A DNA stretch of 64,000 bases from Knoellia koreensis (GCF_013041615.1 NZ_JABEPQ010000001.1:1542976-1606975), one strand, 5' to 3'. Shown: positions 33,225 to 42,488, numbered from the stretch's first letter. Translations and numbers: made by a program. Notes: generated by a model not told the origin, from the letters alone.

Positions 33225-34106
33225 TCACGCCTCGTCGAGCGCGCGGATGGCCTCGTCGATGGCCAGGACCCTGGTGGCGGTGTCGACGTGGAGCTGCTCG
33301 ATCATCCGGCCGCCCAGCGTGACGACGCCAGACCCGGCGCCTGCCTCCCACGCTGCGACGATGCCGCGGGCGTCCTCGACCGCCTCGGCGCTCGGGGCGA
33401 AGGTGCGGTTGCACACCTCGACCTGCCCCGGGTGGATGAGGGTCTTGCCGTCGAACCCGAACTCCCGGCCCTGCACGCACTCGGCCTCGAAACCCTCGGC
33501 GTCCTTCACATCGTTGTAGACGCCGTCGAGGATCACCGTGCCCGTCGCACGAGCCGCCAACAGGCACAGCGAGAGCCCCGTCAGCAACGGCGCCCGTCCG
33601 GGCACGTGCTCGGCGTGCAGCTCCTTGGCCAGGTCGTTGGTGCCCATGACCAGGACGGTGAGCCGCTCCGAGGCGCCGGCGATCTCCTCGCAGTGCAGCA
33701 TCGCCTGCGGCGTCTCCACCATGGCCCACAGCTGGGTGTGCTCCGGCGCGCCATACTCCTCCAGGGCGGCGACGAGCTGCTCCACCTCGCGCGCCGACCC
33801 GACCTTGGGGACCACGACGGCGTCGGGACCCGCCGCCGCCACGGCCCGCAGGTCGTCGAGGTGCCACTGCGTGCCCCGGCCGTTGACCCTGATCGTCACC
33901 TCACGCCGGCCGTACTCACCGGATCGCGCTGCGGCACAAGCGTTCTCGCGCGCCTGCTCCTTGGCGTCCGGGGCGACGGCGTCCTCGAGGTCGAGGATCA
34001 GGGCGTCGACGGGCAGGGTCTTGGCCTTCTCGAGTGCGCGTTCGTTGGACGCCGGCAGATAGAGCACCGACCGACGAGGGCGGTATGCCGCCTGGTCACC
34101 ACTCAC
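33225..34106 (-). CDS. CitE-like CoA-ester lyase (HpcH/HpaI family)
   Basis: 293 residues, TIM barrel. Motifs: [35 protein letters not shown] (substrate and metal loop), VRVNG-like [36 protein letters not shown] (catalytic Glu), [19 protein letters not shown]. Cleaves malyl-CoA-type thioesters or acts as (3S)-malyl-CoA thioesterase. GTG 34106 overlaps the stop of the longer paralogue upstream by 4 nt (GTGA), so both are one operon. The pair recalls Mcl1/Mcl2 of the ethylmalonyl-CoA cycle; the assignment is inference. Confidence 0.88.
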   Translation of the reverse strand: MSGDQAAYRPRRSVLYLPASNERALEKAKTLPVDALILDLEDAVAPDAKEQARENACAAARSGEYGRREVTIRVNGRGTQWHLDDLRAVAAAGPDAVVVPKVGSAREVEQLVAALEEYGAPEHTQLWAMVETPQAMLHCEEIAGASERLTVLVMGTNDLAKELHAEHVPGRAPLLTGLSLCLLAARATGTVILDGVYNDVKDAEGFEAECVQGREFGFDGKTLIHPGQVEVCNRTFAPSAEAVEDARGIVAAWEAGAGSGVVTLGGRMIEQLHVDTATRVLAIDEAIRALDEA

Positions 34107-35245
34107 TGCGCCGCACCTTCCCCGTCACCCTTGCTTGCGTCTGCGTGAGTGGTTGCCATGGCAACCGTTGACGCAGACGCAGCGTCCACGGCATACAGCT
34201 TGGCCAGGTCGGGGTCGTTCGCGGCGAGGCGCTCGGCGAGCTCGAGCATCACCTGGCACTGCTTGAGCGATGCGTCGTCCTCCATCTTGCCGTCGAGCAT
34301 CACCGCCCCGGTGCCGTCACCCATCGCCTCGACCACGCGGCGCGCGTGCGCCACGTCCTCGGCGGACGGGCTGAACACGCGCTTGGCGATCTCGATCTGC
34401 ACCGGGTGCAGCGACCACGTGCCGACGCAGCCGAGGAGGAACGCGTTGCGGAACTGGTCCTCGCACGCAACGACGTCCTTGATGTCCCCGAACGGCCCGT
34501 AGTACGGGAAGATCCCGTGCATCGCGCAGGCGTCGACCATCCGGGCGATCGTGTAGTGCCACAGGTCCTGCTGGTAGGTCGGGCGGGGGTGCTCCGACCC
34601 CTCGACGTCACCGTCGACCGGGTCCTGACGCACGAGGTAGCCCGGGTGGCCGCCACCGACGCGGGTCGTCTTCATCCGCCGGTCCGCGGCGAGGTCGGCC
34701 GGCCCCAGCGAGATGCCCTGCATGCGCGGGCTCGCCCCGGCGATCGCCTCGACGTTGGCCATACCGCGGGCGGTCTCGAGGATCGCGTGCACGAGGATCG
34801 GCCGCTGCAGACCGGCCCGCGCCTCCAGCTGGGCGAGGATCCGGTCGACGTAGTGGATGTCCTCCGGCCCCTGCACCTTGGGCACCATGACGACGTCGAG
34901 CTTGTCGCCGATCTCGGTCACCAACGTGGTGAGGTCGTCGAGGACCCACGGGCTGTCGAGGGCGTTGATGCGCGTCCACAGCTGGGTGTCCTCGCCGAAG
35001 TCGGTCGCCTTGGCGATCGCGACGAGTCCCTCGCGCGCGGCCTCCTTCCTGTCCGCCTTGACGGCGTCCTCGAGGTTGCCGAGCAGCACGTCGACGGTGC
35101 CGACCATGGCGGGGATCTTGGCCGCCATCTTCTCGTTGCTCGGGTCGAAGAAGTGGATGGCCCGGCTCGGCCTGGCGGGGATCTCGCGCAGGGGCGTCGG
35201 GGCGCCGACGGCGAGCGGGGCGAAGAAGTCCTTGGGGCTGCGCAC
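34103..35245 (-). CDS. Malyl-CoA lyase-like HpcH/HpaI aldolase
   Basis: 380 residues, longer than the usual 320-350. [103 protein letters not shown] (catalytic Glu, metal Asp) and [16 protein letters not shown] give a clear family match, nearest to beta-methylmalyl-CoA/malyl-CoA lyases. The C-terminal 25 residues ([20 protein letters not shown]) lie over a hairpin repeat (34137-34180) and look like a repeat-derived extension. GTG 35245. First gene of the operon with the CitE-like paralogue. Confidence 0.88.
   Translation of the reverse strand: MRSPKDFFAPLAVGAPTPLREIPARPSRAIHFFDPSNEKMAAKIPAMVGTVDVLLGNLEDAVKADRKEAAREGLVAIAKATDFGEDTQLWTRINALDSPWVLDDLTTLVTEIGDKLDVVMVPKVQGPEDIHYVDRILAQLEARAGLQRPILVHAILETARGMANVEAIAGASPRMQGISLGPADLAADRRMKTTRVGGGHPGYLVRQDPVDGDVEGSEHPRPTYQQDLWHYTIARMVDACAMHGIFPYYGPFGDIKDVVACEDQFRNAFLLGCVGTWSLHPVQIEIAKRVFSPSAEDVAHARRVVEAMGDGTGAVMLDGKMEDDASLKQCQVMLELAERLAANDPDLAKLYAVDAASASTVAMATTHADASKGDGEGAAQ
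34137..34180. repeat. Hairpin repeat family C, copy 1, inside a coding region
   Basis: GCGTCTGCGT (34137-34146) and ACGCAGACGC (34171-34180) enclose the palindrome GGTTGCCATGGCAACC (34151-34166). The same outer arms recur at 42663-42712. This copy encodes the C-terminal tail of the malyl-CoA lyase-like protein. Confidence 0.75.
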
Positions 35246-35297
35246 GCGGCGAAACTAGCAGCGGCACCGCGCACCCGGTTATGACACAGTTCACGGT

Positions 35298-35843
35298 GTG
35301 AGTGACACCGCGCCGGACGCCCCCGCACCGGTCAACATCACCGCGCTCTTCGCCGAGGCCGCGAACAAGAGCGGCCTCATGTGGGTGCAGCCGCCGGACG
35401 ACCGCGCCTGGCCGTTCTGGCACGCCTGGGCCGACGACACCGTGTATGCCGTGTCCGGGCCGGGCGAGCAGACGTTGCCGTGGCTGCCGGGCGACGTCAC
35501 GTTGATCCTGCGCAGCAAGGACACCGGCGGCCGGCTGCTCGTCGTCCACGCGACCGCCGAGGAGGTCCGGCCGGAGGACCCACGGTGGGAATCGGCCACC
35601 GAGGCCCTCAAGGGTGAGCGGCTCAACGCCACCGACGACGTCGTCGCCCGGTGGGCGGCGCAGTGCACGGTCCGCGCGTTCAAGCCGTACGGCGCACCGG
35701 TCGAGGCACCCGGAAGCTACGAGTCCGGTTCGGGCGCCGCGCAGGTCCCGCCGAGCGAGGCGACGACCGCGACCTGGCGGCCCAAGCACTTCGGTGGTCG
35801 TCCTCGCTGGCGCCGCGGCACCCGGCGGCCCGAAGGCTCCTGA
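35298..35843 (+). CDS. Conserved actinobacterial hypothetical protein
   Basis: 181 residues. Not recognised with certainty. SGLMWVQPPDDRAWPFWHAWADDTVYAVSGPGEQTLPWLPGDVTLILRSKDTGGRLLVVHATAEEVRP resembles a small split-barrel (pyridoxamine-oxidase-like) fold, but no flavin motif is evident. The last 45 residues are basic and disordered (FGGRPRWRRGTRRPEG). GTG at 35298, leaving 52 bp to the divergent lyase start. It precedes the MgtE-N/CBS gene by 99 bp on the same strand, an association I recall in other actinobacteria. Confidence 0.6.
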   Translation: MSDTAPDAPAPVNITALFAEAANKSGLMWVQPPDDRAWPFWHAWADDTVYAVSGPGEQTLPWLPGDVTLILRSKDTGGRLLVVHATAEEVRPEDPRWESATEALKGERLNATDDVVARWAAQCTVRAFKPYGAPVEAPGSYESGSGAAQVPPSEATTATWRPKHFGGRPRWRRGTRRPEGS

Positions 35844-35942
35844 GCCGGCCACGCGGCATACGGGATCGAACCAAGCCACACCGGGCGCCACCAGCCCCCT
35901 CACCTGCACGGACCCACCTCGCCCGCCCGATAACCTTGCGGG

Positions 35943-37217
35943 GTGAGCACCCCGTCGCGCGTCTTCGTCGGCCGGCTGGTGAGCCTCAGCGTGTTCGACC
36001 CGCTGGGCGACCAGGTCGGTCGCGTCCGCGACGTCGTCGTCACCTTCGCCGCCTCGCGCCGCCGGCCGCGCGTGATCGGTCTCGTCGTCGAGGTGCCGGG
36101 GCGTCGTCGGGTCTTCGTGCCCATGACCCGCGTGACCTCGGTCGACGGCGGTCAGGTCATCACCACCGGGCTGGTCAACATGCGCCGGTTCGAGCAGCGC
36201 ACCAACGAGGTGCTGGTCATGGCCGAGATCCTCGAGCGGCCGGTCACCGTCAGCGACCCCGAGGGCGACTACGAGGCCACCGTCGAGGACGTCGCGATCG
36301 AGCGCGAGAACAACCGCGACTGGTCGATCTCCAAGGTCTTCGTGCGCCGTGGCGCGCCCCGGGGCTCGCTGGGTGCGTTCCGGCGCCGTCGCGGCGAGAC
36401 CGCGCTCGTGCCGGTCGAGGACGTCAGCGGCATCCACCAGACCCCGCAGGGCCAGTCGGCGGCGATGTTGCTGGAGACCTACGACGAGCTGAAGTCCGCC
36501 GACCTCGCGGAGGTCATCCACGACCTGCCGCCGCAACGTCGCGCCGAGGTCGCCGAGGCGATGGCCGACGAGCGGCTCGCCGACGTCCTCGAGGAGCTGC
36601 CCGAGGACGACCAGGTCGAGATCCTCGAGACCCTCCCGGTCGAGCGCGCGGCCGACGTCCTCGAGGCGATGGAGCCCGACGACGCCACCGACCTGCTGCA
36701 CAACCTGCCGGCCTCCCGCCAGGAGGAGCTCCTCCAGCTCATGGAGCCGGAGGAGGCCGCCGACCTGCGCCGGCTGCTGACCTACGACGAGGAGTCGGCC
36801 GGCGGCATGATGACGACCGAACCGGTCATCCTCGGGCCCGAGGCGTCGATCGCCGAGGCGCTGGCCGTCGTGCGCCGCGCCGAGATCTCCCCGGCCCTCG
36901 CCTCCACCGTCTACGTCTGCCGCGCCCCGCACGAGACCCCGACCGGCAAGTTCCTCGGCATCGTGCACATCCAGCGGCTGCTGCGCGAGCCCCCGCACGG
37001 TGCCGTCGGCGGCATACTCGACAAGGAGATCGAGCCGCTCACGGCCGACGCGCCGCTCGGTCAGGTGACGCGGATCCTCGCGACCTACAACCTGGTCGGC
37101 GTGCCCGTGGTCGACGACGACGGACGGCTCATCGGCGCCGTGACCGTCGACGACGTGCTCGACCACATCCTCCCCGACGACTGGCGCGAGGAGCGGCGCG
37201 AGGTGACCCATGGCTGA
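35943..37217 (+). CDS. MgtE N-terminal/CBS domain protein with N-terminal PRC-barrel, no membrane domain
   Basis: 424 residues. PRC-barrel-like N-terminus (VFVGRLVSLSVFDPLGDQVGRVRDVVV). MgtE N superhelical repeats follow: EVIHDLPPQRRAEVAEAMADERLADVLEELPEDDQVEILETLP (about 180-280). Then two CBS domains (MMTTEPVILGPEASIAEALAVVRR; ILDKEIEPLTADAPLGQVTRILATYNLVGVPVVDDDGRLIGAVTVDDVLDHIL). The Mg2+ channel helices are missing, so this is not a transporter by itself. It overlaps by 8 nt the DUF1003 membrane gene, which may be its partner. Matches M. tuberculosis Rv1232c/Rv1234 context. Confidence 0.88.
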   Translation: MSTPSRVFVGRLVSLSVFDPLGDQVGRVRDVVVTFAASRRRPRVIGLVVEVPGRRRVFVPMTRVTSVDGGQVITTGLVNMRRFEQRTNEVLVMAEILERPVTVSDPEGDYEATVEDVAIERENNRDWSISKVFVRRGAPRGSLGAFRRRRGETALVPVEDVSGIHQTPQGQSAAMLLETYDELKSADLAEVIHDLPPQRRAEVAEAMADERLADVLEELPEDDQVEILETLPVERAADVLEAMEPDDATDLLHNLPASRQEELLQLMEPEEAADLRRLLTYDEESAGGMMTTEPVILGPEASIAEALAVVRRAEISPALASTVYVCRAPHETPTGKFLGIVHIQRLLREPPHGAVGGILDKEIEPLTADAPLGQVTRILATYNLVGVPVVDDDGRLIGAVTVDDVLDHILPDDWREERREVTHG

Positions 37218-37788
37218 GCGCGACCGCCGCCGCGACGCCTCGTCACGGCTCGACCAGCCGCGGGAGGCCCGCCGCCGCGTGGTGCGGCTGCCGTCGTTCT
37301 CGCAGGAGACCTTCGGGCGGTGGAGCGAGGCGTTCGCCCGGTTCATGGGCACGGCCCAGTTCCTCATCGGCATGACGGTGTTCGTGGCGGTGTGGCTGGC
37401 GTGGAACACCTGGGCACCGGAGTCCGCGCAGTTCGACCCGCGCTCGCTCAACTACACGCTGCTCACGCTGATCCTCAGCCTCCAGGCGTCGTATGCCGCA
37501 CCCCTCATCCTGCTCGCGCAGAACCGGCAGGCCGACCGCGACCGGGTGGCACTGGAGCAGGACCGCGCCCGCGACGAGCGCAACCTCGCCGACACCGAGT
37601 TCCTCACCCGCGAGGTGGCGGCGCTGCGGCACGCGATGCGTGACGCCGCGACCCGTGACTTCGTGCGCTCCGAGCTGCGCAGCCTGCTCGACGAGCTCGA
37701 GGACCGGGGCCTGGAGGTCCGCCGACGTGACGATGCCGACACCGCTCGCACCGACGGCGATGCATCGAAGGACAAGGCCGCGACCTAG
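37210..37788 (+). CDS. DUF1003 membrane protein
   Basis: 192 residues. After a basic N-terminus, FMGTAQFLIGMTVFVAVWLAWNTWAP and FDPRSLNYTLLTLILSLQASYAAPLILLAQNRQADRDR form the two-helix DUF1003 signature. A charged coiled coil (RVALEQDRARDERNLADTEF) and an acidic tail follow. Function unknown. It is translated from an ATG inside the last codons of the MgtE-N/CBS gene, so the two products probably form a complex at the membrane. Followed by mrp. Confidence 0.9.
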   Translation: MAERDRRRDASSRLDQPREARRRVVRLPSFSQETFGRWSEAFARFMGTAQFLIGMTVFVAVWLAWNTWAPESAQFDPRSLNYTLLTLILSLQASYAAPLILLAQNRQADRDRVALEQDRARDERNLADTEFLTREVAALRHAMRDAATRDFVRSELRSLLDELEDRGLEVRRRDDADTARTDGDASKDKAAT

Positions 37789-37798
37789 CATGGAGGGC

Positions 37799-38947
37799 AT
37801 GTCCGCCCCCACCGCAGCACCCGTGACCGACGACGCGCTCCGCCAGGCGTTGGCCACGGTCATCGACCCCGAGATCCGCAAGCCCGTCACCGAGCTGGGC
37901 ATGGTCGAGAGCTGCACCGTCGACGAGGCGGGCCGGGTCGCCGTGACGATCCTGCTCACGGTCTCCGGTTGCCCCATGAAGGACACGCTCACCAAGGACA
38001 CCACGGCCGCGCTCGCCAAGGTGCCCGGCGTCACCGCCGTCGACGTCACCCTCGGCGTGATGAGCGACGAGCAGCGCGCCGAGCTGCGCCAGCAGCTGCG
38101 GGGCGGCACCCCCGAACGCGAGATCCCCTTCGCCCGGCCCAACTCGCTGACGCGGGTGTATGCCGTGGCGTCCGGCAAGGGTGGCGTCGGCAAGTCGTCC
38201 GTGACGGTCAACCTGGCCGCGGCGCTGGCCGAGCAGGGGCTGCGGGTCGGGGTCGTCGACGCCGACGTCTACGGGTTCTCGGTGCCGCGCATGCTCGGGG
38301 TGGAGCACAAGCCGACCCAGGTCGACGACATGATCCTTCCCCCCGTCAGCCACGACGTGAAGGTCATCTCCATCGGCATGTTCGTGCCCGGCAACCAGCC
38401 CGTCGTGTGGCGCGGCCCGATGCTCCACCGGGCGTTGCAGCAGTTCCTCGGTGACGTGTTCTGGGGCGACCTCGACGTGCTGCTGCTGGACCTGCCGCCC
38501 GGCACCGGCGACATCGCCATCTCCGTAGCGCAGCTGATCCCGGGGGCCGAGATCCTCGTGGTGACGACACCGCAGCAGGCCGCTGCCGAGGTGGCCGAGC
38601 GGGCGGGATCCATTGCGCTGCAGACACATCAGCGCATCGTCGGTGTCATCGAGAACATGTCGTGGCTCGAGCTGCCCGACGGCTCGCGGCAGGAGATCTT
38701 CGGGTCCGGAGGCGGTCAGGCCGTGGCCGAGTCGCTGACCCGGTCGGTGGGCGCCGAGGTGCCGCTGCTGGGCCAGATCCCGCTCGACACCAACCTGCGT
38801 GAGGGCGCCGACCAGGGCACGCCGGTCGTGCTGCGCAACCCCGAGTCCCCGGCCGCGGTGGCCCTGCGCGGCATCGCCCGCGGCCTCGGCACCCGCTCGC
38901 GCGGCCTCGCCGGCCGCTCCCTCGGCCTGTCCCCCGTCACCCGCTGA
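37799..38947 (+). CDS. mrp: Mrp/NBP35-type iron-sulfur cluster carrier ATPase
   Basis: 382 residues. An N-terminal DUF59/MIP18 domain (DDALRQALATVIDPEIRKPVTELGMVESCTVDEAGRVAVTILLTVSGCPMKDT) is fused to the P-loop domain: ASGKGGVGKSSVTVNLA (deviant Walker A), VVDADVYGFSVPRMLG, LDLPPGTGDIAIS (Walker B) and IENMSWL. The CxxC pair for cluster binding seen in some relatives is replaced here by LELPDG, so the cluster-binding mode is unclear. ATG 37799 (MSAPTAAP); ATG 37790 adds three residues. Conserved with DUF1003 and the sigE locus. Confidence 0.92.
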   Translation: MSAPTAAPVTDDALRQALATVIDPEIRKPVTELGMVESCTVDEAGRVAVTILLTVSGCPMKDTLTKDTTAALAKVPGVTAVDVTLGVMSDEQRAELRQQLRGGTPEREIPFARPNSLTRVYAVASGKGGVGKSSVTVNLAAALAEQGLRVGVVDADVYGFSVPRMLGVEHKPTQVDDMILPPVSHDVKVISIGMFVPGNQPVVWRGPMLHRALQQFLGDVFWGDLDVLLLDLPPGTGDIAISVAQLIPGAEILVVTTPQQAAAEVAERAGSIALQTHQRIVGVIENMSWLELPDGSRQEIFGSGGGQAVAESLTRSVGAEVPLLGQIPLDTNLREGADQGTPVVLRNPESPAAVALRGIARGLGTRSRGLAGRSLGLSPVTR

Positions 38948-39033
38948 CCCCAGCTTTTCCGCGTCATGCGCGAAAGCTGGCTTCGCTCGCGTTAGTGGAG
39001 CGAGCGAACCTCAAGGTTCGCGAGCGAAGTCAC
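38947..39033. repeat. Multi-hairpin intergenic repeat family B, copy 2
   Basis: Matches 26415-26500. CAGCTTTTCCGCG/CGCGAAAGCTG, CTTCGCTCGC/GCGAGCGAA and GGTTCGCGAGCGAA units in series. It lies in the 124 bp between convergent mrp and tatB and is followed by a GTATGCCGCGTGGCC word. It could terminate both genes, but the degree of conservation with copy 1 goes beyond what a terminator needs. Confidence 0.8.
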
Positions 39034-39071
39034 CGCGCCACACCGGTATGCCGCGTGGCCGGCTCCGCGAG

Positions 39072-39461
39072 TCAGGTCGCGTCGTCGTCGAAGGGCGTCG
39101 GCAGGGCCGGGTCGCGTCCGATGCTGCCGCGTGACGCGGAGGCACCGGCCGCCGCTGCCGCACCCGCCCCGCCGGCGAGGGCGGCAGATCCGTTGCCCTC
39201 CACGGGATTCGGGTCCAGCAGCGCCTCACGGACGATCCGCCGCGGGTCGTACTGGCGCGGGTCGTACTGACGCCAGTCGATGTCGTCGAACTCGGGACCC
39301 ATCTGCTCGCGCAGCTGCCCCTTCGCGCCCTCGGCCATCCCGCGCACCTGGCGCACCAACCGACCCAGCTTCGCGGCATACTCCGGCAGCCGCTCCGGCC
39401 CGAGGACCACGACAGCGATCACGATGAGGAGGATGAACTCCCAGCCGTTGACGTCAAGCAC
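39072..39461 (-). CDS. tatB: Sec-independent protein translocase subunit TatB
   Basis: 129 residues. The N-terminal helix and amphipathic hinge VNGWEFILLIVIAVVVLGPERLPEYAAKLGRLVRQVRGMAEGAKGQL are the TatA/B signature; FDDIDW and the following acidic stretch are TatB-type. TatB recruits twin-arginine substrates to TatC; a Tat substrate is encoded at 31146. An internal duplication WRQYDPRQYDPRRI is notable. Ala/Gly-rich tail. GTG at 39461, 14 bp after the htrA stop; the order sigE-rseA-htrA-tatB is the classical actinobacterial arrangement. Confidence 0.92.
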   Translation of the reverse strand: MLDVNGWEFILLIVIAVVVLGPERLPEYAAKLGRLVRQVRGMAEGAKGQLREQMGPEFDDIDWRQYDPRQYDPRRIVREALLDPNPVEGNGSAALAGGAGAAAAAGASASRGSIGRDPALPTPFDDDAT

Positions 39462-39475
39462 GCGCGCTCCGTGGG

Positions 39476-41176
39476 TCAGCTGCCGGACTTGCCGGCAAGG
39501 GTCAGCTTGACGTCGATGGTCTCACTTCCGCGGCGCACCTTGATCGGCACCGTGTCACCGACGTTCTTGGAGCGGATGGCGACCACCAGGTCGTCGGCGT
39601 CCGTGACCTTCTTGCCGTCGAACTCGACGATCACGTCACCGGGCTTGATGCCGGCCTTGTCGGCCGGGCCACCGGCCTCGACCGGGGCGCCGCTGTCGGC
39701 CGTGCGCCGCTCGAGGACCTTGACCCCGTCCCCGGTGAACTGCCGGTCCAGCACCACGCCGATGACCGGGTGCTGCGCCGACCCGGTCTTGATCAGCTGC
39801 TCCGCGGTCCGCACCACCTGGTCGCTGGGGATCGAGAACCCGACGCCGATGTTGCCCGACTGCGTGTCGGTGGCACCGGGGATCCGCGCGATGGCGGTGT
39901 TGACGCCGATCACCTGGCCCTGCATGTTGAGCAGCGGGCCGCCGGAGTTGCCGGGGTTGATGGCGGCGTCGGTCTGGATGGCGTTGATGTAGGACTGGGT
40001 GTTGCCGTCACCACCCGGGCTGACCGGTCGGTTGAGCGCGCTCACGATGCCGCTCGTCACGGTCGACTCAAGGCCCAGGGGCGCTCCGACGGCGATCACC
40101 TGGTCACCGACGACGACGTCCTTGGAGACACCCATGGTGAGCGGCTCGAGGTCGCGGCGGCTGGTGCGCAGCACCGCGAGGTCGTAGGAGGCGTCGCGGC
40201 CGACGATCGTCGCGTCGATCTCGTTGCCGTCGGACAGCTCGATCTTGATCGTGCCGTTGTCGGCGGCGCCCGCCACCACGTGGTTGTTGGTGATGATGTG
40301 GCCGTCCTTGTCGAGGACGAAGCCCGACCCGGTGCCGGCACCGTCGGCGCCCCGCACCTTGATGGTGACGACGCTGGGCAGGGCCTTGGCCGCGATGCTC
40401 GCGACCGAGCCCTCCGGTCGCGCGGTCGACCCGGGGCCGGCCTGTGGGATCGACGAGGGCGCGCGGTCGAGGCTGCCGAAGTCGACCCGGTCGGTCGCAC
40501 CCAGCCAGCCACCGAACATCCCACCGAGGATCGCGGCGACGAGGGCAGCCGCGGCCGCCACGGCGACGAGGGCGCCCCAGCCGGGACCCTTCTGCTGTGG
40601 CGCGCTGGGCTCGACGGGTCGCTCACCGACCCACGGTTGCGGCGACCCGGCATACCCGGCGTTCGCGACGGGCGCGCTGATCGGGTCCCAGCCCGTGCCC
40701 GGCGACGCCTGCTGGCCGGCGTGCGCGTCGGTGCCCGGCGGCTGGTGCGCGGCCGGGTCGGCGGGCCAGCCGGTCGGCTGCGCGCCACGGGGGTGGGCGC
40801 CGCCCACGGCGGATGCCCCGTATGCCGCCTGCTCACCGTGGGTGGGCGGCTGACCGGGCGCGATCTCCTGGGTCTGGTTCAGGTCGACGGGCTGGGTGTG
40901 GTCCTGCGCCTGGCCGCGGGTGCGGTCGTCCGCCCACTGGGGCGTGGTGTCCGCCCACTGCGGCGTGGTGTCGACCGGCTGCGTGGGCGCGGACGACGCC
41001 CCAGGCGCGGACGCTCCAGGCGCCGACGGGTCGGTCGTGCCGGGGTCGGCGACAGGGGTCTCGCGCGGTGGCGCCCACGGGTCCCACACCGGCTCGCCCT
41101 GGTGCGGCTGCGCGCCGTCAGCAGCACCGTCGGCGGCGTCGGGCTGGGGCGCGCGGTCGTCGCGCTCGTCCGTCAT
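39476..41176 (-). CDS. htrA: HtrA/DegP-type trypsin-like serine protease with PDZ domain
   Basis: 566 residues. A 200-residue cytoplasmic Pro/Gln/Ala-rich head with a duplicated TTPQWAD precedes a membrane helix (WGALVAVAAAAALVAAILGGMFGGWL). The protease domain follows: ITNNHVVAGA (His), RDASYDLAVLRT (Asp), DAAINPGNSGGPLLNMQG (Ser). The PDZ domain is GVVLDRQFTGDGVKVLE with PADKAGIKPGDVIVEFDGKKV. Envelope quality-control protease, regulated by SigE in mycobacteria. ATG 41176 overlaps the anti-sigma stop by 4 nt (ATGA). Confidence 0.94.
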   Translation of the reverse strand: MTDERDDRAPQPDAADGAADGAQPHQGEPVWDPWAPPRETPVADPGTTDPSAPGASAPGASSAPTQPVDTTPQWADTTPQWADDRTRGQAQDHTQPVDLNQTQEIAPGQPPTHGEQAAYGASAVGGAHPRGAQPTGWPADPAAHQPPGTDAHAGQQASPGTGWDPISAPVANAGYAGSPQPWVGERPVEPSAPQQKGPGWGALVAVAAAAALVAAILGGMFGGWLGATDRVDFGSLDRAPSSIPQAGPGSTARPEGSVASIAAKALPSVVTIKVRGADGAGTGSGFVLDKDGHIITNNHVVAGAADNGTIKIELSDGNEIDATIVGRDASYDLAVLRTSRRDLEPLTMGVSKDVVVGDQVIAVGAPLGLESTVTSGIVSALNRPVSPGGDGNTQSYINAIQTDAAINPGNSGGPLLNMQGQVIGVNTAIARIPGATDTQSGNIGVGFSIPSDQVVRTAEQLIKTGSAQHPVIGVVLDRQFTGDGVKVLERRTADSGAPVEAGGPADKAGIKPGDVIVEFDGKKVTDADDLVVAIRSKNVGDTVPIKVRRGSETIDVKLTLAGKSGS

Positions 41177-41835
41177 GGGGTCGATTCTGCCGAACGGTGC
41201 CGCACCACGCTCACCGCGGGGCTGGCCTGGACCGTCCGGACCGGCAACACCGAGGGCGAAGCGCCCAGGTGCGACACGGTGTACGACGCCGGCATCACGC
41301 CCTGCGCCGGGGTGCGCGCCCGCTGCACGGCGGGGGTCACCTGCGGAGTGAAGGAGCTCGTGGTCGCAGTCGTGGCCGGACCGGCGCCCGCGATGACGAC
41401 TCCCCACGTGGCGGCAGCCGTGGCACTGGCCGCGAGGCCGGCGAACACGGTCGCGCGACGGGCCGACCGGTGCAGCGCGGGCGCACACCGGTCGACGACC
41501 GGGACGGGTGCGACGGGCACCGGCGGCACCCACTGGCGCCGGGGGGCGGCTTCCTGCTGGGCCGGCGGCTCGGCTGCGACCTCGGACGCGACCGCGAGCA
41601 GCATGCTGCGCAGGTCACCGGGCACCATCGAGCTGGAGGGGCTGCGCAGCGCGCCGAGCATTCGCCGCTCGCCCTCGACGGCCGCCCGGCAGCGCGGGCA
41701 CGTCACGAGGTGGCGGTCCCAGTGCAGGAGCGACGCGTCGTCCATGCACCGGTCGGCGTATGCCGTCACGAGGTCGCCCAGACAGCGGGCGCCTCGCGCG
41801 CCCGCCTGGCCACCCGGCATACCGAGGCGGCTCAC
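41173..41835 (-). CDS. rseA: Zinc-finger anti-sigma factor (RseA-like)
   Basis: 220 residues. The ZAS motif is [25 protein letters not shown] (HxxxCxxC), preceded by [16 protein letters not shown]. It binds the sigma factor encoded immediately upstream and releases it on redox or envelope stress. A Pro/Val-rich linker leads to one membrane segment ([25 protein letters not shown]) and an extracytoplasmic tail. The GTG at 41835 overlaps the sigE stop by 4 nt (GTGA), and its own stop overlaps htrA. The three genes are therefore one translationally coupled operon. Confidence 0.9.
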   Translation of the reverse strand: MSRLGMPGGQAGARGARCLGDLVTAYADRCMDDASLLHWDRHLVTCPRCRAAVEGERRMLGALRSPSSSMVPGDLRSMLLAVASEVAAEPPAQQEAAPRRQWVPPVPVAPVPVVDRCAPALHRSARRATVFAGLAASATAAATWGVVIAGAGPATTATTSSFTPQVTPAVQRARTPAQGVMPASYTVSHLGASPSVLPVRTVQASPAVSVVRHRSAESTP

Positions 41836-42488
41836 TGGTGCCCCGGCACCGCCCGGCCCAGCACGGGAAGTCGGCGCTTGGTCGGAGTGGGGGTGCGGTC
41901 TGCGTCGGTCGCGGGACGACCCAGGCTCGGGTCGCGGTGGGCGAGGGCCTCGCGCAGCTGGGCGCGGCCGCGGTGGATGCGCGAGCGCACGGTGCCCAGC
42001 TTGATGCCGAGCGTGGCTGCGATCTCCTCGTAGGACAGGCCCTCGATGTCGCACAGGACGACGGCGGCGCGGAACTCCGGCGACAGCGAGTCGAGCGCGC
42101 GTTGCACGTCGTCGTCGAAGTGAGTGGCGTCGTAGGCGCTCTCGGGTCCGAGCTCGCGGCTGGGCAGCCGGGCGGCGGACTCGTCGGAGAGCGCGTCGAA
42201 GCGGATGCGCTGCTTGCGGCGCATCTTGTCGAGGAAGACGTTGGTGGTGATGCGGTGCAGCCAGCCCTCGAACGTGCCGGGGCGGTAGGAGTGCAGCGAG
42301 CGGAAGACGCGGATGAACACGTCGTGCGTGAGGTCTTCGGCGTCGTGCGGGTTGCCGGTCAGGCGGTAGGCCAGGCGGTAGACGCGCGCAGAGTGCTGCT
42401 CGACGATCTCCTCCCAGGTCGGGGGGACCCAGGCGGTCTGCTCGCTGACGTCCCCCTGGGTCGCGCCGATCGTGTCGGTCGCGGTCAC
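41832..42488 (-). CDS. sigE: ECF sigma factor SigE (envelope stress)
   Basis: 218 residues. Region 2: [71 protein letters not shown]. Region 4: [51 protein letters not shown]. Typical of the actinobacterial SigE/SigH-like group. GTG 42488 is preceded by an ideal GGAGGTG at 6 nt spacing; ATG 42557 is a less likely longer start. A matching ECF promoter lies 50-75 nt upstream, predicting autoregulation. Divergent from the O-methyltransferase, as in M. tuberculosis Rv1220c-Rv1221. Confidence 0.95.
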   Translation of the reverse strand: MTATDTIGATQGDVSEQTAWVPPTWEEIVEQHSARVYRLAYRLTGNPHDAEDLTHDVFIRVFRSLHSYRPGTFEGWLHRITTNVFLDKMRRKQRIRFDALSDESAARLPSRELGPESAYDATHFDDDVQRALDSLSPEFRAAVVLCDIEGLSYEEIAATLGIKLGTVRSRIHRGRAQLREALAHRDPSLGRPATDADRTPTPTKRRLPVLGRAVPGHQ

